From contig CM037595.1 of assembly GCA_021018995.1 (NCBI GenBank), forward strand, positions 78,679,159 through 78,743,158: 64,000 bases of DNA. The letters are read 5' to 3'. The notes beneath the pieces were generated by a model, which was not told where the DNA came from, did not search any database, and saw only the letters and a list, made by a program, of their open reading frames with translations. This DNA is from Chloranthus sessilifolius (Eukaryota; Streptophyta; Magnoliopsida; Chloranthales; Chloranthaceae). Positions 35,349 to 47,017 of the stretch are shown one piece after another. A program made the translations under genes and the position numbers. Positions within the stretch are counted from its first letter, which is position 1. Every line of letters starts with the position of its first letter.

Positions 35349-37736
35349 TGTAGACACCTCCATTTTGCCCTCTCGGAATATATGAATTTATTAGGTCAAC
35401 CTTTGACCTCATACCCCGACATGGGACCCATGCACTGAAACAATAGGACATGGTTGAATGCAGACTGAAATAATAGCCCTGTGGCTGAGATCCCAACGTA
35501 GGGAAACTATATATTGAAACAATAGTATATAGTTGAAATGCGGACTGAAATAATAGTCTTGCATTTCAGACTAGAGACCAGACCTGGACAACCCCTAATT
35601 AAGCGCCTGAAACCCCGTGAGAAATTCTATTGCACGTCAGACCACAAACGCGCAATCAGTCCCCCTTTCAGACCAAACTTCCTTTCCCAGACAATCTCGA
35701 GACTTGATCATGTGCCTGACACTAGATGCGCGATCGGATTGTGTGACACATCACCGACACACAATTGGCCTACACCCGGCCTAGCCTCACTGTCCTTGAC
35801 CCCTAAGTTTCCTCGATTAAACGCTATGAGATGGCGCTTAATTGGATTAAGCACCCAAAAATGGGTGCACAATTAGTTCTAACGTTATTAGGACTAGAAA
35901 ACTCGCTGAGTAAGTCAGCCGATCGCTCACTGAGTCGGTGACCGACTCAAAGCGATTAAGCGCCTAGAAACTGGCGCGTAATTTAGTTAAACGCCTGAAA
36001 AAGGGCGCGTAATTGAAGAAAAACCTATAAAAGCTTTTTTTATTTTCAACCAAAAGACATAGAAAGAACACGAGAGAGAACGGATTGTTTTTGTGATTCT
36101 GAAACCAGAGAACTTCGAGGACAAACCCATAGAGCAACCTAGTCATGATTTTAAAATTCAAGCTTCAAATCTCCGAGATTTCTCTCAGCAGCCCCGATCC
36201 TAGGTAAAAATCTTAGTTTTAGAACTAGGGTTTTTCTTTAGTTTTAATTATAGATTTTAATTTTCAACCCGAGACCATAGCACCCTTTTTTTAGACCTCA
36301 AATTTTTATATTTGGTTATGATTCTCCGAATTCAAAACCAGTCCTTAATCTGACGGTCTAATTTACCGACCCTAGGCTTTAATTCCATTCTAAAATCTTA
36401 ATCTCCAATCCTATCATTAATCTCTGGTTCTAGATCTTAGACTCTAGAACCAGTCCTTAATCATACAGTTTGATATTCTGATTTCGGACCTAAATTCAGT
36501 CCTAGAAATTTAAATTTTAGTTTTAATTTCTTATTTTAATACCTCTAAAAATCCTAAATATAATTTTAGTTTCTATAATTCTAGTTTCACAATTTAATTC
36601 ATAATTATTACTCCGAAATCGACTCTGAAATATCCAAAAAATATTATTTTATCATTATAAATCCAATTTATCTTTAATCTCAGCCACCCGATTTGCCCAA
36701 GGGAACTTATGGAGGGTACTCGAGAGCGAGGCCAATCCTCCTTAGCATAGCGGGCCCAAAACCCTTTTTTTAAAAGAATTTTAGAATTAATTAATTACTT
36801 TTTTTATCCTTTTAGTATAATTAATTAGTAGATTTATTTTATTTTAGCATAATTAATTAATTAAGTTAATTAGATTTTAGTATAATTAATTAATTTCTTT
36901 AAATCAGATTTTAATTGGTTAATTTCTTGTTTTAATCAGATTTTAATTGGTTAATTTCTTACTTTAATTAGAATTTAGTATGATTAATTCATTGTTTTAA
37001 TTAGATTTTTAATATAGTTAATTCATTGCTTTAATTAGAATTTAAATAAAATTAGTTTATTTATTTTAATTAGATTTTTAATAAAATCAGTTTATTTGTT
37101 TTAATTAGATTTTAATAAAATTAATTCATTTGCTTTAAATTAGAGTTTTATAAAATCAGTCTTCTATTTCAATTAGAATTCTGGTAGGGCTGTTATACTT
37201 GATTTGATTAGAATTCCAATACAACTAGTATACTTTCTCAAATTTGAATTTCAGTATAACTAGCATGCTTGATTTAATTAGAGTTTCACCATAACTACTA
37301 CATGTGCACTCCTAGTATAATTAGGAAACCTCATCACAATCAGACTTCTAATGAGATTAAGAGACTAAAATTAATCGGACTTCTAGTAGTATTAGGACAC
37401 TAAATTAATTAAAATTCTAATAAGATTAAGAAATTAAATTAATTAGACCCCCAATAGGATTATAATATTAGAATAGATTCACTCACTCTAACAAATTCAC
37501 AGCTAAACTCGCAACAGAATCAAGGAAGTCTAAACTGACCAGAACTATAACAATAATAGGAAATAAAAGGAAAATTAAACTATCTAAATTATAAGAAAAA
37601 GGCATAGTTGCTGACGTTCGCAGGTGGACGATTCAGTATAGAAGTAACCCATACTCGCTCTTAAGCGTGATCATTGACGTGTTGCAGGGTCGATAAATAT
37701 TTGTAGCTGGCGATCGCTATAAACTAGGAACCTTCC
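35349..37736 (+). repeat. 5' LTR of T4
   Basis: Begins TGTAGACACCTCCATTTTGC. The palindrome GAGTCGGTGACCGACTC is perfect here (35932-35948). GCGC-AAT words lie at 35600-36020, and TATAAAA at 36026-36032. The 'GCGGGCCCAAAAC' block is at about 36755, and an AT-rich TTAATTAGA part runs to about 37470. TGGCGATCGC at 37708-37717 repeats the first ten bases of the family PBS. Confidence 0.83.
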
Positions 37737-37763
37737 AAAAGACAACACTTTTTCTCACGGGTT

Positions 37764-39417
37764 GCTCCAAAAGACAACACCATTAAAATCGAAGATCTCC
37801 CTAAAATGCTCGATGAGTACATGGCTAAGAGAGAGCACCCCGGTCACTCATTTGGATTTGACAAATTTTGTTGGGACGTCGAGTTTAATTTACCAATAGG
37901 ATTTAAGCCACAGAAATTTATCAAATATAATGGCACGAGAAATCTGAATCATCACTTGGCCCTCTTTTGTAATGATTGCCAACCCATACGTGATAATTAA
38001 GGACTTCTCATTCACTATTTCCAACGCTCGTTAGAAGGAGAAGCTTTAGATTGGTTTGAGGGACTTCCACTTTATAAGATAGAAACCTTCGATAAATTAG
38101 TCGGTCAATTCCTAGACCAATACAAACACTTGAACCTAGAGATAGTCAGTCTCAGCGATCTAATGGCAGCCAAGCAAGGACCTGATAAAGAATTTACCGA
38201 CTTCGTCGCCAAATGGAGAAAACTCGCTGCTAGGACCTATAGCTCAATGAAAGAGAAGGATTCGGTGGACATTATCATAGATAAAACTAGAGAACCGTTG
38301 AAGAGCGCACTTGTCATAAGTGATTACCCCGACTTCACTGCACTCCACTCTCGGGCATCCCGACTAGCACGACACATTAAAGGCGGAGACCATGCTCTAT
38401 CCCTAGTCACATCAAAAGTGGGCTCTTCTAGTGAATCAAAATCGAAAAACAATAAGAAAGCCTTAGGAACCAAACAGGTCAACACCGTTGTTAATCAAGG
38501 ATAAAACGCTGGGAATAAAAATTTCCACTCACGAAACTTCAAGCAAAATCAAAATCAACAACGGTATATCAACCAAAACCAAGGTGCTAATCAACAAAGA
38601 TACGTGAACCAAAACCAAGGCCAGAATCAGAATCAAGGCCAATACTTGAACAGAAACCAATACCCTAACATCTCAAAACCAAAATACGACACAGAACCAA
38701 TCGGCCCACGCACGAAATTATAATAACGTACCCCTACCGCAAAACTTTAACCCAGTCAGAGGCCCCTACCAACCGAGGCAGGAACACTATCCCCCTTTAC
38801 CAGATACAATTCCCAACATCTTTCATCTCCTTAACACTCAGAATCTCCTCCGATTCCCGTAAGAAAAACCTCACCCATGGCCTTCAAATCTAGACTATAG
38901 TAAGTACTGTGCCTTCCATTGATATGCGGGACACAACTTAGAGGACTGTTGGGTCTTCAGGGACGTCATCTATAACATGAATGGCCAAAGTCAGATCGAT
39001 TGGGAAGCGCTTAGGAACCCTAACCCTAATAATAACCAACCCCAACAAAATTTAGGGAACGTTAATAACCCCATGCCTAATCACAACCAAGCAACACCGG
39101 CTCAGGTCACCACCGTAGATCTCTCCGGTCAATTCCCCTTCTAACCTTCCACCTTAATCACTCTCATTCAACCCTCTGCTTCTTTTGCCACACCAACAAG
39201 AGCTCCTTCACCCCCGCATCCCTCGGCCTTGATCACTCACATCGCCCAGCCGAATCCACCTCCTTATCCAAAATTCACTCAGATACGAGTCCATTCCTTT
39301 AAGGCCAGGAGACCATTCCTCCGTAGTCACCCACCAGAGCCCTCAACCCCTCCGAATTCTGAACCAATGACATTACCCCTCCCTTCGTCCGATCCTGAAC
39401 CCGAGTACGGAGATCAC
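37764..39417 (+). pseudogene. T4 gag (broken)
   Basis: Capsid wording HPGHSFGFDKFCWDVEFNLP (about 37840), then a second block (38130-38504) with GPDKEFTDFVAKWRKLAART and KSALVISDYPDFTALHSRAS. 38530-38700 is glutamine/asparagine-rich. A zinc-knuckle-like segment is near 38910-38960, and a proline-rich tail (39060-39410) ends where T5 is inserted. Same order as T2 and T5. A few breaks. Confidence 0.8.
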
Positions 39418-41836
39418 TATCGGTGCACACTTTTTCTGGGCTCCTCTCGGTTCCCATTGAATCAGTGACTTCCAATTCTGTCCTGGTAGACTCTAGCGAT
39501 GCGGCATTTGAAATAATTAAAGTAAAAAAATAAATAATGATAGGGGTTTTCTAGGAGGATTCCTAGTTTATTGCGATCACCAGCTACAGATATTTATCAA
39601 TGTTGTAACACGTCAATGATCACGCTTAAGAGCGGGTGTGGGTCACTTTTATACTGAATCGTCCGCTTGCGAACGTCAGCAACGTTCTGTTTCTTTAGGT
39701 TAGATAGTTTAGGTTCCTTTTTATTTCCCTTTGTAGTTATAATTCTGGTCAGTTTTTACTTCCACGATTCTGTTATGAATTTGGTTATATAGATTTATTC
39801 CAATCCAGTCAGGAGTCCAGTTAATGTTGATTTCCCAATTCTATTAGAAGTTTAATTTATATTAGTTTCCCAATACTACTAGAAGTCCAATTAGTTTTAG
39901 TCTCCTATTGGTACAAGGAGTGCATGTATAGTAGTTCTGGTGAGACTTTAATTTGTTCAGGCATATCAGGCGTACTAGAATTCTGATTGAATAAGGTATA
40001 ATAATTCTATTGAAATTCTAATTGTAGCTTATAACAGTCCTGTTAGAATTCTACTTGAAATAAAAGAATAATTTTACCGTAATTCTAATTTAAGCAAATG
40101 AATTAATGCTAATAAAATCTGATTAAGACTAATAAACTAATTTTTACCAAATATGATTAAAATAAATAAACTAATTTTATGAAAATCTCTAATTAAAGCA
40201 ATGAATTGACTATGCTAAAAAAATCTAATTCAAGCAACGAAATTAATCCCATTAAATTATAATTAAAGGAAGGAATTGACCAATTGAGTTCAGATTTAAA
40301 GAGATTAATCAGTCATACTAAGATTAATCACTCAATAAAATAAACCTACTAATCAATCATGCTAAAAATATAAAACTAAAGCAATTAATTAATTCTGAAA
40401 TTTCTAAAAAAAAAGGGTTTGGGCCCGCTATGCTGAGGATTGGCCTCGTTCCCGAGTACCCTCTGTAAGCTCCCTTGGGCAAATCGGGTGGCTGAAATTA
40501 AAGACAAATTGATTTTTGAATCGTAAAATAGTATTTTGAGCTTTTCAGAGTTGATTTCAGAATAATAATTATGAATTAGATTGTAAACTAGAATTATAAA
40601 ATTAGAATTAATATTTGGGATTTTTGAATGTATTAAAAATAGGGAATTAAAGCTATAATTTAAATTTTACGGACTAAATTTGAGTCCGAAATCAGGAAAT
40701 TAGGCCGTATGATTAAGGACTAGTTCTGAATCAAAGGATTAGAACCAGAAATTAATGATAGGACTGTAGGTCGAGATTTTAGAACTAAATTAAAGTCTAG
40801 AATCGGAATATCGGACTGATAGATTAAGGACTGGTTCTAGAAACAGAGAACTAGAATCAGATATATAGAATTTTAGTCTGAAAAGGGTGCTACGGTCTGA
40901 AAATAAAAAAATAATAGAATTCCTAGATCTAGTGATTAGAAGTTATGGTTGTTAATTAAAAGATCAAATCCTTACCTAAAGGTCGTGGCTGTGGAGAGAA
41001 ATCTTGAAGATTCGAAGCTTGAATCTCGAAATCATGACTAGGCTGCTCTATGGGTTTGTCCTTGGAGTTCTCTGGCTTTGGAATCCTAAAAAAAATCCGT
41101 TCTCTCTCGAAAAATTGCCAACCTCGCGGGCGAATTAGGAAAAAAATATTTTGTAGGTTTTTCTTTAATTACGCGCTATTTTTTGGGCGTTTAATTGAAT
41201 TACGCGTCAGTTTCCTAGCGCTTAATCACTTTGAGTCAGTCACCGACTCAGTGAGCGACCGGCTGACTTGCTCAGAGAGTTTTCTAGTCCTAACAAAATT
41301 TAGGCAAATTGTGCGCGTGATGGGAGGTGCGCAATCTGATTAAGCAGTTCTTCAGAAGCGCTTAATCAAGGAAACTTAAGGGTTAAGGGTAGTGAGACTA
41401 GGTTAGGCGTAGGCCAATTGTGCACTAGTTTTGTGGCACTCAATCCGATCGCACGTTTGATTTCAGGCGCGTGATCGAGTCTCGGATAGGTCTGAGAAGA
41501 GAAGTTTGGTCTGAAAGGGGGACTGATTGTACATTTGTGGTGTAGCGTGTAATCGAATTACGCACGGGGTTTCAGGCGCTTAATTCAGGGTTGTCCGGGT
41601 CTGGTCTCTAGAATGAAATGCAAGACTATTGTTTTAGTATGCATTCCGATTATATACTATTGTTTTAGTATATAGTCTCCCCATGTCAGGATCTGAGCCA
41701 CAGAGCTATTGTTTTAGCCTGTGTTCAGTCATGTACTATTATTTCGATGCATGGTTCCCATATCAGCGTTAAAAAGGGTCAAAGGTTGATCGAAACAAAA
41801 AATATATTCCGAGAAGGCAAAATGGGAGTGTCTACA
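39418..41836 (-). repeat. 3' LTR of T5
   Basis: About 2.42 kb, TGTAGACACTCCCATTTTGC (41836, minus strand) to ACCGATA (39418). Its left 0.9 kb is about 95% identical to 61429-62345. Palindrome at 41233-41249, GCGC-AAT words 41165-41590, and a worn TATA-like TACAAAA near 41150. The first part holds two or three ACTATTGTTTTAG words. Confidence 0.88.
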
Positions 41837-41875
41837 GATGCCCCTCTTCAGTGCGCTCTTGCCAAGTAAGAACGC
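41837..41875 (-). other. Polypurine tract and hairpin of T5
   Basis: AAGAGGGGCATC on the minus strand (41848-41837) directly before the LTR, with an 8-base inverted repeat (41853-41860 and 41868-41875, one G-U pair) upstream. Conserved in T1 and T3. Confidence 0.68.
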
Positions 41876-42884
41876 GTTGAAGAAGTAGGCACTCCTCACC
41901 CGAGGTGTCTTCTCGCTTCTCTTGGGAATTCACAAATGTGAATTGGTGAAACAGACATGACATGCTTGGCTTTTTTATCTATCAGTGCAAGCTAAAATAG
42001 AGTATTTGAAGGGCAAATGGTAGTTGTCGAAGAACACATTCTGGGTATGTGGGTGCATGGCGCATCCCGTCGCATGACGCGAGCTAACAGAGAGATTTTA
42101 CACAATCGAGGTACCGTGGCATCACTCAAATGTCCAAAATAAGGTCCAGGGACTCTGAACTAATGATTCTGTGCAGTGGCATATGCGCTTGATCCAATTC
42201 TGTGTAGTGGTATATGCGCTTGATTGCAGGTTCAGGCGGTCTTAGGAGTTAAAGGTTGGGTTCAAGTGTAATTTATGTGCGGGTGATAGGGCACTTAATT
42301 AGTGTTTTTTTTGGTTTCTTGGTATTTTCTTTTTTTTGGTATTTAGAGAAAGATGAGTCGGAGTCTATTCATTTTGTTACTTTATTTTTTTTTTCTATTT
42401 TTTTGGTATTTTTTTATTTATTTTATTTCTTTTGAAATAAGAGATTTTGTTTTGTGAAATAAAGGTTTTTTTTTGTTGTTTTTTTTTAAATAAAGAGGTT
42501 TAGAGATTTTGAAATTTGAGGGATTTTAACTTAAGATCAATTCGGTGGTAAAATGGTGGAAAATGTAGCTTCCGAGACATTGCTGAGCAAATCCACTGGT
42601 ACGAGATTTGTGGACCCGACCGTTATTGTGGTTGTCAAGATGACACTTGACATGCCGGATACTACATCTAACCTTCTCGGCGAGTATTGATGATTGTCTC
42701 TTATGGGAGGACTGCAGTGATTCACGAGTCGAGAGAAACGAGTTTTGAAAATATTTAATTTAATCATAGTTAACTATATTGATAGGTAATATCGAGTAAT
42801 TAAGAAAAAAGTGGGTAGTACTTACCTATGGTGATACTTACCTAGGTTGCATGCAACTTGTACGGTTCGTGGCGGTGTTGTAGT

Positions 42885-43050
42885 GTCGCGATGGGACTTT
42901 ATGGCTATTATTATGATGCAGTGCTCCGGATGTGATGTCGCGACGGGACTTTAGAGATTTCTCCTCTTCAGGTCTGCTGTGGTAGGACTTGGCGGTTGTG
43001 ATACAATGTCTTGGGATAAATGATGTCGCGATGGGACCTGGGGATTAATT

Positions 43051-43088
<38 letters not shown>

Positions 43089-43640
43089 CGTTGCCTTAGC
43101 GATGGGACATGACCGAGCTTTCCCTCTCTTCGTCATACGGCGTGCCATGCGCTGCCTGAGCCTTCTTTTATTTTCAGGTAGTGAGGTTTGCGATGGAATG
43201 TCAGCTGGACGTAGTTAGCGATGGGGCATTGGTAAGATGTTATTTGCACGATGGAACGTTGTTGTCTTTCTTTAGTGGATCTTGGGTTCCAGAAGAAATC
43301 GTGTTGCATTGTGATTGATTTCATCTTTGGGTGGTTTGTTTTCGGCTTTTCGCAATGGGTCATGAGGGTATGGTTAATTTATTCTGATGGGACTGGTTAT
43401 TGAAGTGGCATTGCATGTGTGCACGTTATCGCAGTGGGGTTTTCCTTCTTTGGTGGGGTCATGAGGGCATTACAGTAAGGGGTGTGTGTCTTGCCGCGGC
43501 AGGACTAAGAGATGATCGACGTTATAGGACGGGTGAGTATGTCTCTTTTTTTTTGTGGGGGCAGCCTGTGAGGCCACGCGATAGGACAAAAGGGTGTGAC
43601 CGCGACGTGATAATAGAATCTTGGCCGCAATGGGATAAAG
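42885..43640 (-). repeat. PBS-complementary array in T5
   Basis: About fifteen copies of a word near GCGATGGGAC on the plus strand. GTCGCGATGGGAC occurs exactly at 42885-42897 and 43025-43037, with a one-base variant at 42937-42949. Further copies are at 43099-43108 and near 43190, 43220, 43250, 43355, 43385, 43577 and 43625. The element's own PBS reads ...CGATGGGAC in the opposite direction, so in the sense RNA the array is complementary to the PBS. Confidence 0.68.
43052..43086. repeat. (GA)n microsatellite
   Basis: An uninterrupted GA run of about 30 bases within the T5 3' region. Simple slippage repeat. Confidence 0.9.
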
Positions 43641-43689
43641 GGTCTTGACCAAGGTGGGGTACAAAGGTGTAAGAGTGTAGATTTCGTCC

Positions 43690-44600
43690 AAAAATTAAGT
43701 ATTGCACTCCTGTTTTCGGTCGCTCAATACGATTGTGTGCCCTTTTTCAGGCGTGCGATCTCAAACTTGAGGGGCCATTTACGCGCGTGTATGTGTGTGT
43801 GCAAAATGGATTATGCGCTATAATCCTTGCGCGTGATTGAAGCATCACCTGGTCAGCGTACAGCCAGTGTATAGGTGGCCTTTCGTATTGTGTGTTTACA
43901 ATGGGTCGTTTAATTGGTTTGCGCGGTCTATAGACTGCGCGTGATCAGAGCGTCGCCCAGATGGCGCGAGCGATGGTTTAATTTCACGCTCAGGTCAAAG
44001 CGCGTATTTCGGATTGTGCGCCATGTGAGTGGCACGTGATCTAATTAAGCGCACGTGTTCGTGCACGTGATTGAGTCCATACTTTATATATAAGCGAAAG
44101 AACTTTCATTTGTTTTTCATTCTGGTTTACTCTCGAGTTTTGACATTTTCTGAATATTTTGTGTTCTAAAATTTTTGTTTTAGTGATATTGGGCGATCTA
44201 ACCGTCTGATTGGGATGTCGTTTCTTTCTATATTTATAAATTTTACGTGATCTCTGTCTCGAGGTGATGCTCATAGACAGTGTTATTCTGGGAATGGGTG
44301 GTATTGGGAATGAGTGGGCCTGTCTTCACATTGATCCTTTTTAAGGAGCAATGAAGGCGGCGTTGAAGCGGAGGCGGTGGAGGAGGCGAAGATGGCGAAA
44401 GAGCAAGGGTCAAAAGTGGGGGAATGTGTTTCCCAACCAATGCTCCCTGAAGTCTCTGATTGGATGCTCCAAGCAGAATTTGCTCCTCACTTCGTGTCAG
44501 TTTCGAACCCAGTTTTCATTTTGGGTTGTAGGTTAAAGTTTTAGGTTTTCGTTTTGGGTTGTAAGTTTAGGAGGTATGCCTCTGGTGATAATTATAAAAT
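43690..44600 (+). promoter_or_regulatory. Antisense promoter-like module 1 of T5
   Basis: GCGC-AAT words at 43690-44060, then TATATATAA at 44085-44093 and a pyrimidine-rich leader. A GA/CG-rich stretch follows (44340-44410), which reads as arginine-rich but has no supported product. It matches T3 at 34380-35340 and T1 (reversed) at 1260-2150. The direction fits transcription toward the PMD gene. Confidence 0.5.
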
Positions 44601-46430
44601 TTTAAATTATAAATGAATGGGCATTTCTTTTGTTCTTATTGTGCTTGTTTATCCGTTTAAATTTATTAACGGATTAGTTGGATTTATCTGATTGGTTTGA
44701 CTTAGTTTTAAGGTTTAGTTTAACTTGAATTTTTAGGATTCATTTATTCAGGGCTTATCCCGATGTTAATTCGTCTTATTGAGCCTGGTTTAGAGAATTT
44801 ATTTGGTTATATTTGATTAATTGGAGGCATTTTTTTTCAAACTAGTCAGGTCTCACTCTAGAGAATTGTTATTATTATTATTATTATTATTATTTTAATA
44901 TAAAGTTTTTGTTGGTTTCAGGTTTGATTTTTAACTTGAGTTTTATCTTTTGTTTAATTCAACATGAGGTTGAAAAAGTGTGAGTCTTCAAAGGTTCTAG
45001 ATAGGTGTTAAATATCTAAATCCTATTGGTTCATCCATTTTTCCTAGGATCTGTGCCTCTTAGGGGGTTAATTGTTGTGTAATTACTGGTTCATCTATGT
45101 TTTTCATGGATTGTGGTATTTCAGGGGGGTATGTGTTTGGTTTAGATTAGATTAGATTAGAAAGGTTTAAAGATGTAACACTTGTCATTCTATGGTTTAG
45201 GGGGTATAGTTTATAAATGTGTGAGCCAAAAGTTTTGGGCTCTTGTTCTTTTTTATTTTAAGTTTGGGATTAAAAGTTTTAAGGCATTCTCTTAGGGCAA
45301 TTTTTTTTTAATGTCTTTTCTTCCCTTCTCTTTTGTATCCCGGGTATTGGACCCTAAGAATTGTGTTTATTGTGTGGGTTCTTGAGAATGAACGGGATTG
45401 AAAATGCAAGATAGCAGTAGAATTGCTGCCGTGCTAAGGGAAGAGATGGAGGAGAAAAAGGTGGTAGAAAGGAAAGTCAAGGAAAAGGCAGGGTCAGAAT
45501 TCTCGTGACCGATACCTATTTTTCCTCGGTAGGCCTTGTGGATTTAGCGTTAGTTGTTCCTCCTTTTTAGTGTTTCCAAGGTGGGCTCCTAAGGGTGGAT
45601 CCTACAGGTCCTAGGTGGCCTTTCGTGAGCCACTCTTTCTTTTCTGCCGACTCGGGGCAAGGGGAAGAGGTTATTACGACTAGAGTTCGTTCAGGGTGCC
45701 TCCTTTCTTCAGGTTTCTCCGAGATCTCTAGTTTACCGAATGAACCCGGATTCAGGGATTGTCTGAACGTGCGGATTTTGAGTTTCTTATTTTAAGTTGT
45801 ATATTCAGAGGGTATGCCCTCGGTGTGTTTTGTAATTATTTATTTATTTATGAAGTGATTATGATTTTAATTCTTTTGTAAATTCCAGTTTAGGTTGTTT
45901 TGCAGCTTATTTGATTTATTTGGAGTGTGAGATTTATTTGTTAAATTTATTTATTCTGGATTGGGGCATGTTACGAGTATTTCTTTTGTTTTGATTTAGT
46001 TTGGGCTTAGTTGGAGTGTATAAATGATGAGGACATTTTTGTTTGGTCTTATTATATAGGCAAAAAAGGGGGCATTTTTTTTTCTTTTGGTTGTTTAATT
46101 AATATTAATTGGGGTTGTGTGTGATATGAGGGTATTCGTTTTAGTTTTAGATCGGTGTTAGTTGAGGCAAAATTTTAGCTTTAGTCATAGTTTGGGGCAA
46201 GTCTCCTTTTATATTTTTTTGCTTTGGTTGGGGTGTGCGAACGGTGTCAGGTCATTTTTTCATTTTTAGGGCATATATTTCTCCAAGTTAGAGGTATTCT
46301 TGGATCAGTCTTGACATGGAGATGGTTTGGACCGATAATTGGTGTTAGGAATCTCCTTGTTTAGGTCTGTGAAAGTGCTGTTTTGTATCCGTATATTTTT
46401 TTATTTTCCAGGGAATTGCGGCTTCATTAT
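44601..46430 (+). other. T5 spacer between the two antisense promoter modules
   Basis: T-rich, about 1.8 kb. It holds an (ATT)n microsatellite (44867-44894) and a block at 45300-45800 that is conserved in T1 (reversed, 1-430). The conserved block has short open pieces but no product I recognise; it may be an untranslated exon or intron of the antisense transcript. Confidence 0.45.
44867..44894. repeat. (ATT)n microsatellite
   Basis: About nine ATT units in a row inside the T5 spacer. Confidence 0.9.
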
Positions 46431-46960
46431 GGGCATTTAAATGAATTGTGCGCCAGTCTTAAAGAACATATTCCAAGGCATCAAAAAGTTATTTAGCGTT
46501 AATACGGTCGTTTAATCGAATTAAACGCAGGGTGAGCGGCGCTTGATTAGAGCAGTGGTGGTTACTGTGGAAGTGACTGTTGACATTCACGCGCACTGGT
46601 TCGTGCATTTGATGTGACTACGCGCCTGGAAGGCGACGCGCAACCAAGTGGTCGGGTTAATTTGAGCAGGCGACGATTAGATTGTGTGCTCTAGATCGGT
46701 CGTGTAATCCGAATTATGCGCTACCAAGGTGGTGCTCGATTGATTTGAGCGCCTGAATTTAAGCGTGCGATTCGACTGTTCCCTATAAATGGCTTAAAGT
46801 TTCTCATTTCTGTCGCGCGATCTATTTTTAATCTCTGATTCTCTGGTTTTCTTGTTTCTGTGCGCTCTGGTTTTCGTGTTTTCGTGATATCTTATGATCC
46901 GGTCGTCCGTTTCAGACATCGTTTCTTCCATTCTCTTTAATTTCTTGAGCTCTTCGTTCT
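46430..46960 (+). promoter_or_regulatory. Antisense promoter-like module 2, upstream of the PMD gene
   Basis: GCGC-AAT words at 46430-46770, TATAAAT at 46784-46790, then a T-rich leader. A GATCCGGTCGTCCGTTTCAG piece near 46895 parallels wording that follows the TATA boxes at 44085 and 34893. The first PMD coding block begins about 230 bases downstream. This is the best candidate promoter for the PMD gene. Confidence 0.6.
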
Positions 46961-47017
46961 AGGATAGAGTTTGAGGGTGGTGGTAGACCTACTCTTACTA
47001 TTTCTGAGTTAGGGAGG

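Larger units (their letters stand above)
35349..39417 (+). mobile_element. T4: Tat-type element, LTR and gag
   Basis: Plus-strand LTR followed by a gag part, the rest being beyond T5, which is inserted at 39417/39418. The left flank within T3 is CAGTG (35344-35348), the candidate target duplication. Its partner lies outside the window. Close to T1, T2 and T5 in sequence. Broken in a few places. Confidence 0.8.

Noticed and set aside
44351-44536. Arginine-rich short ORF after antisense TATA module 1
   Set aside because: The matching stretches in T3 and T1 do not keep the frame, so a product is not supported.
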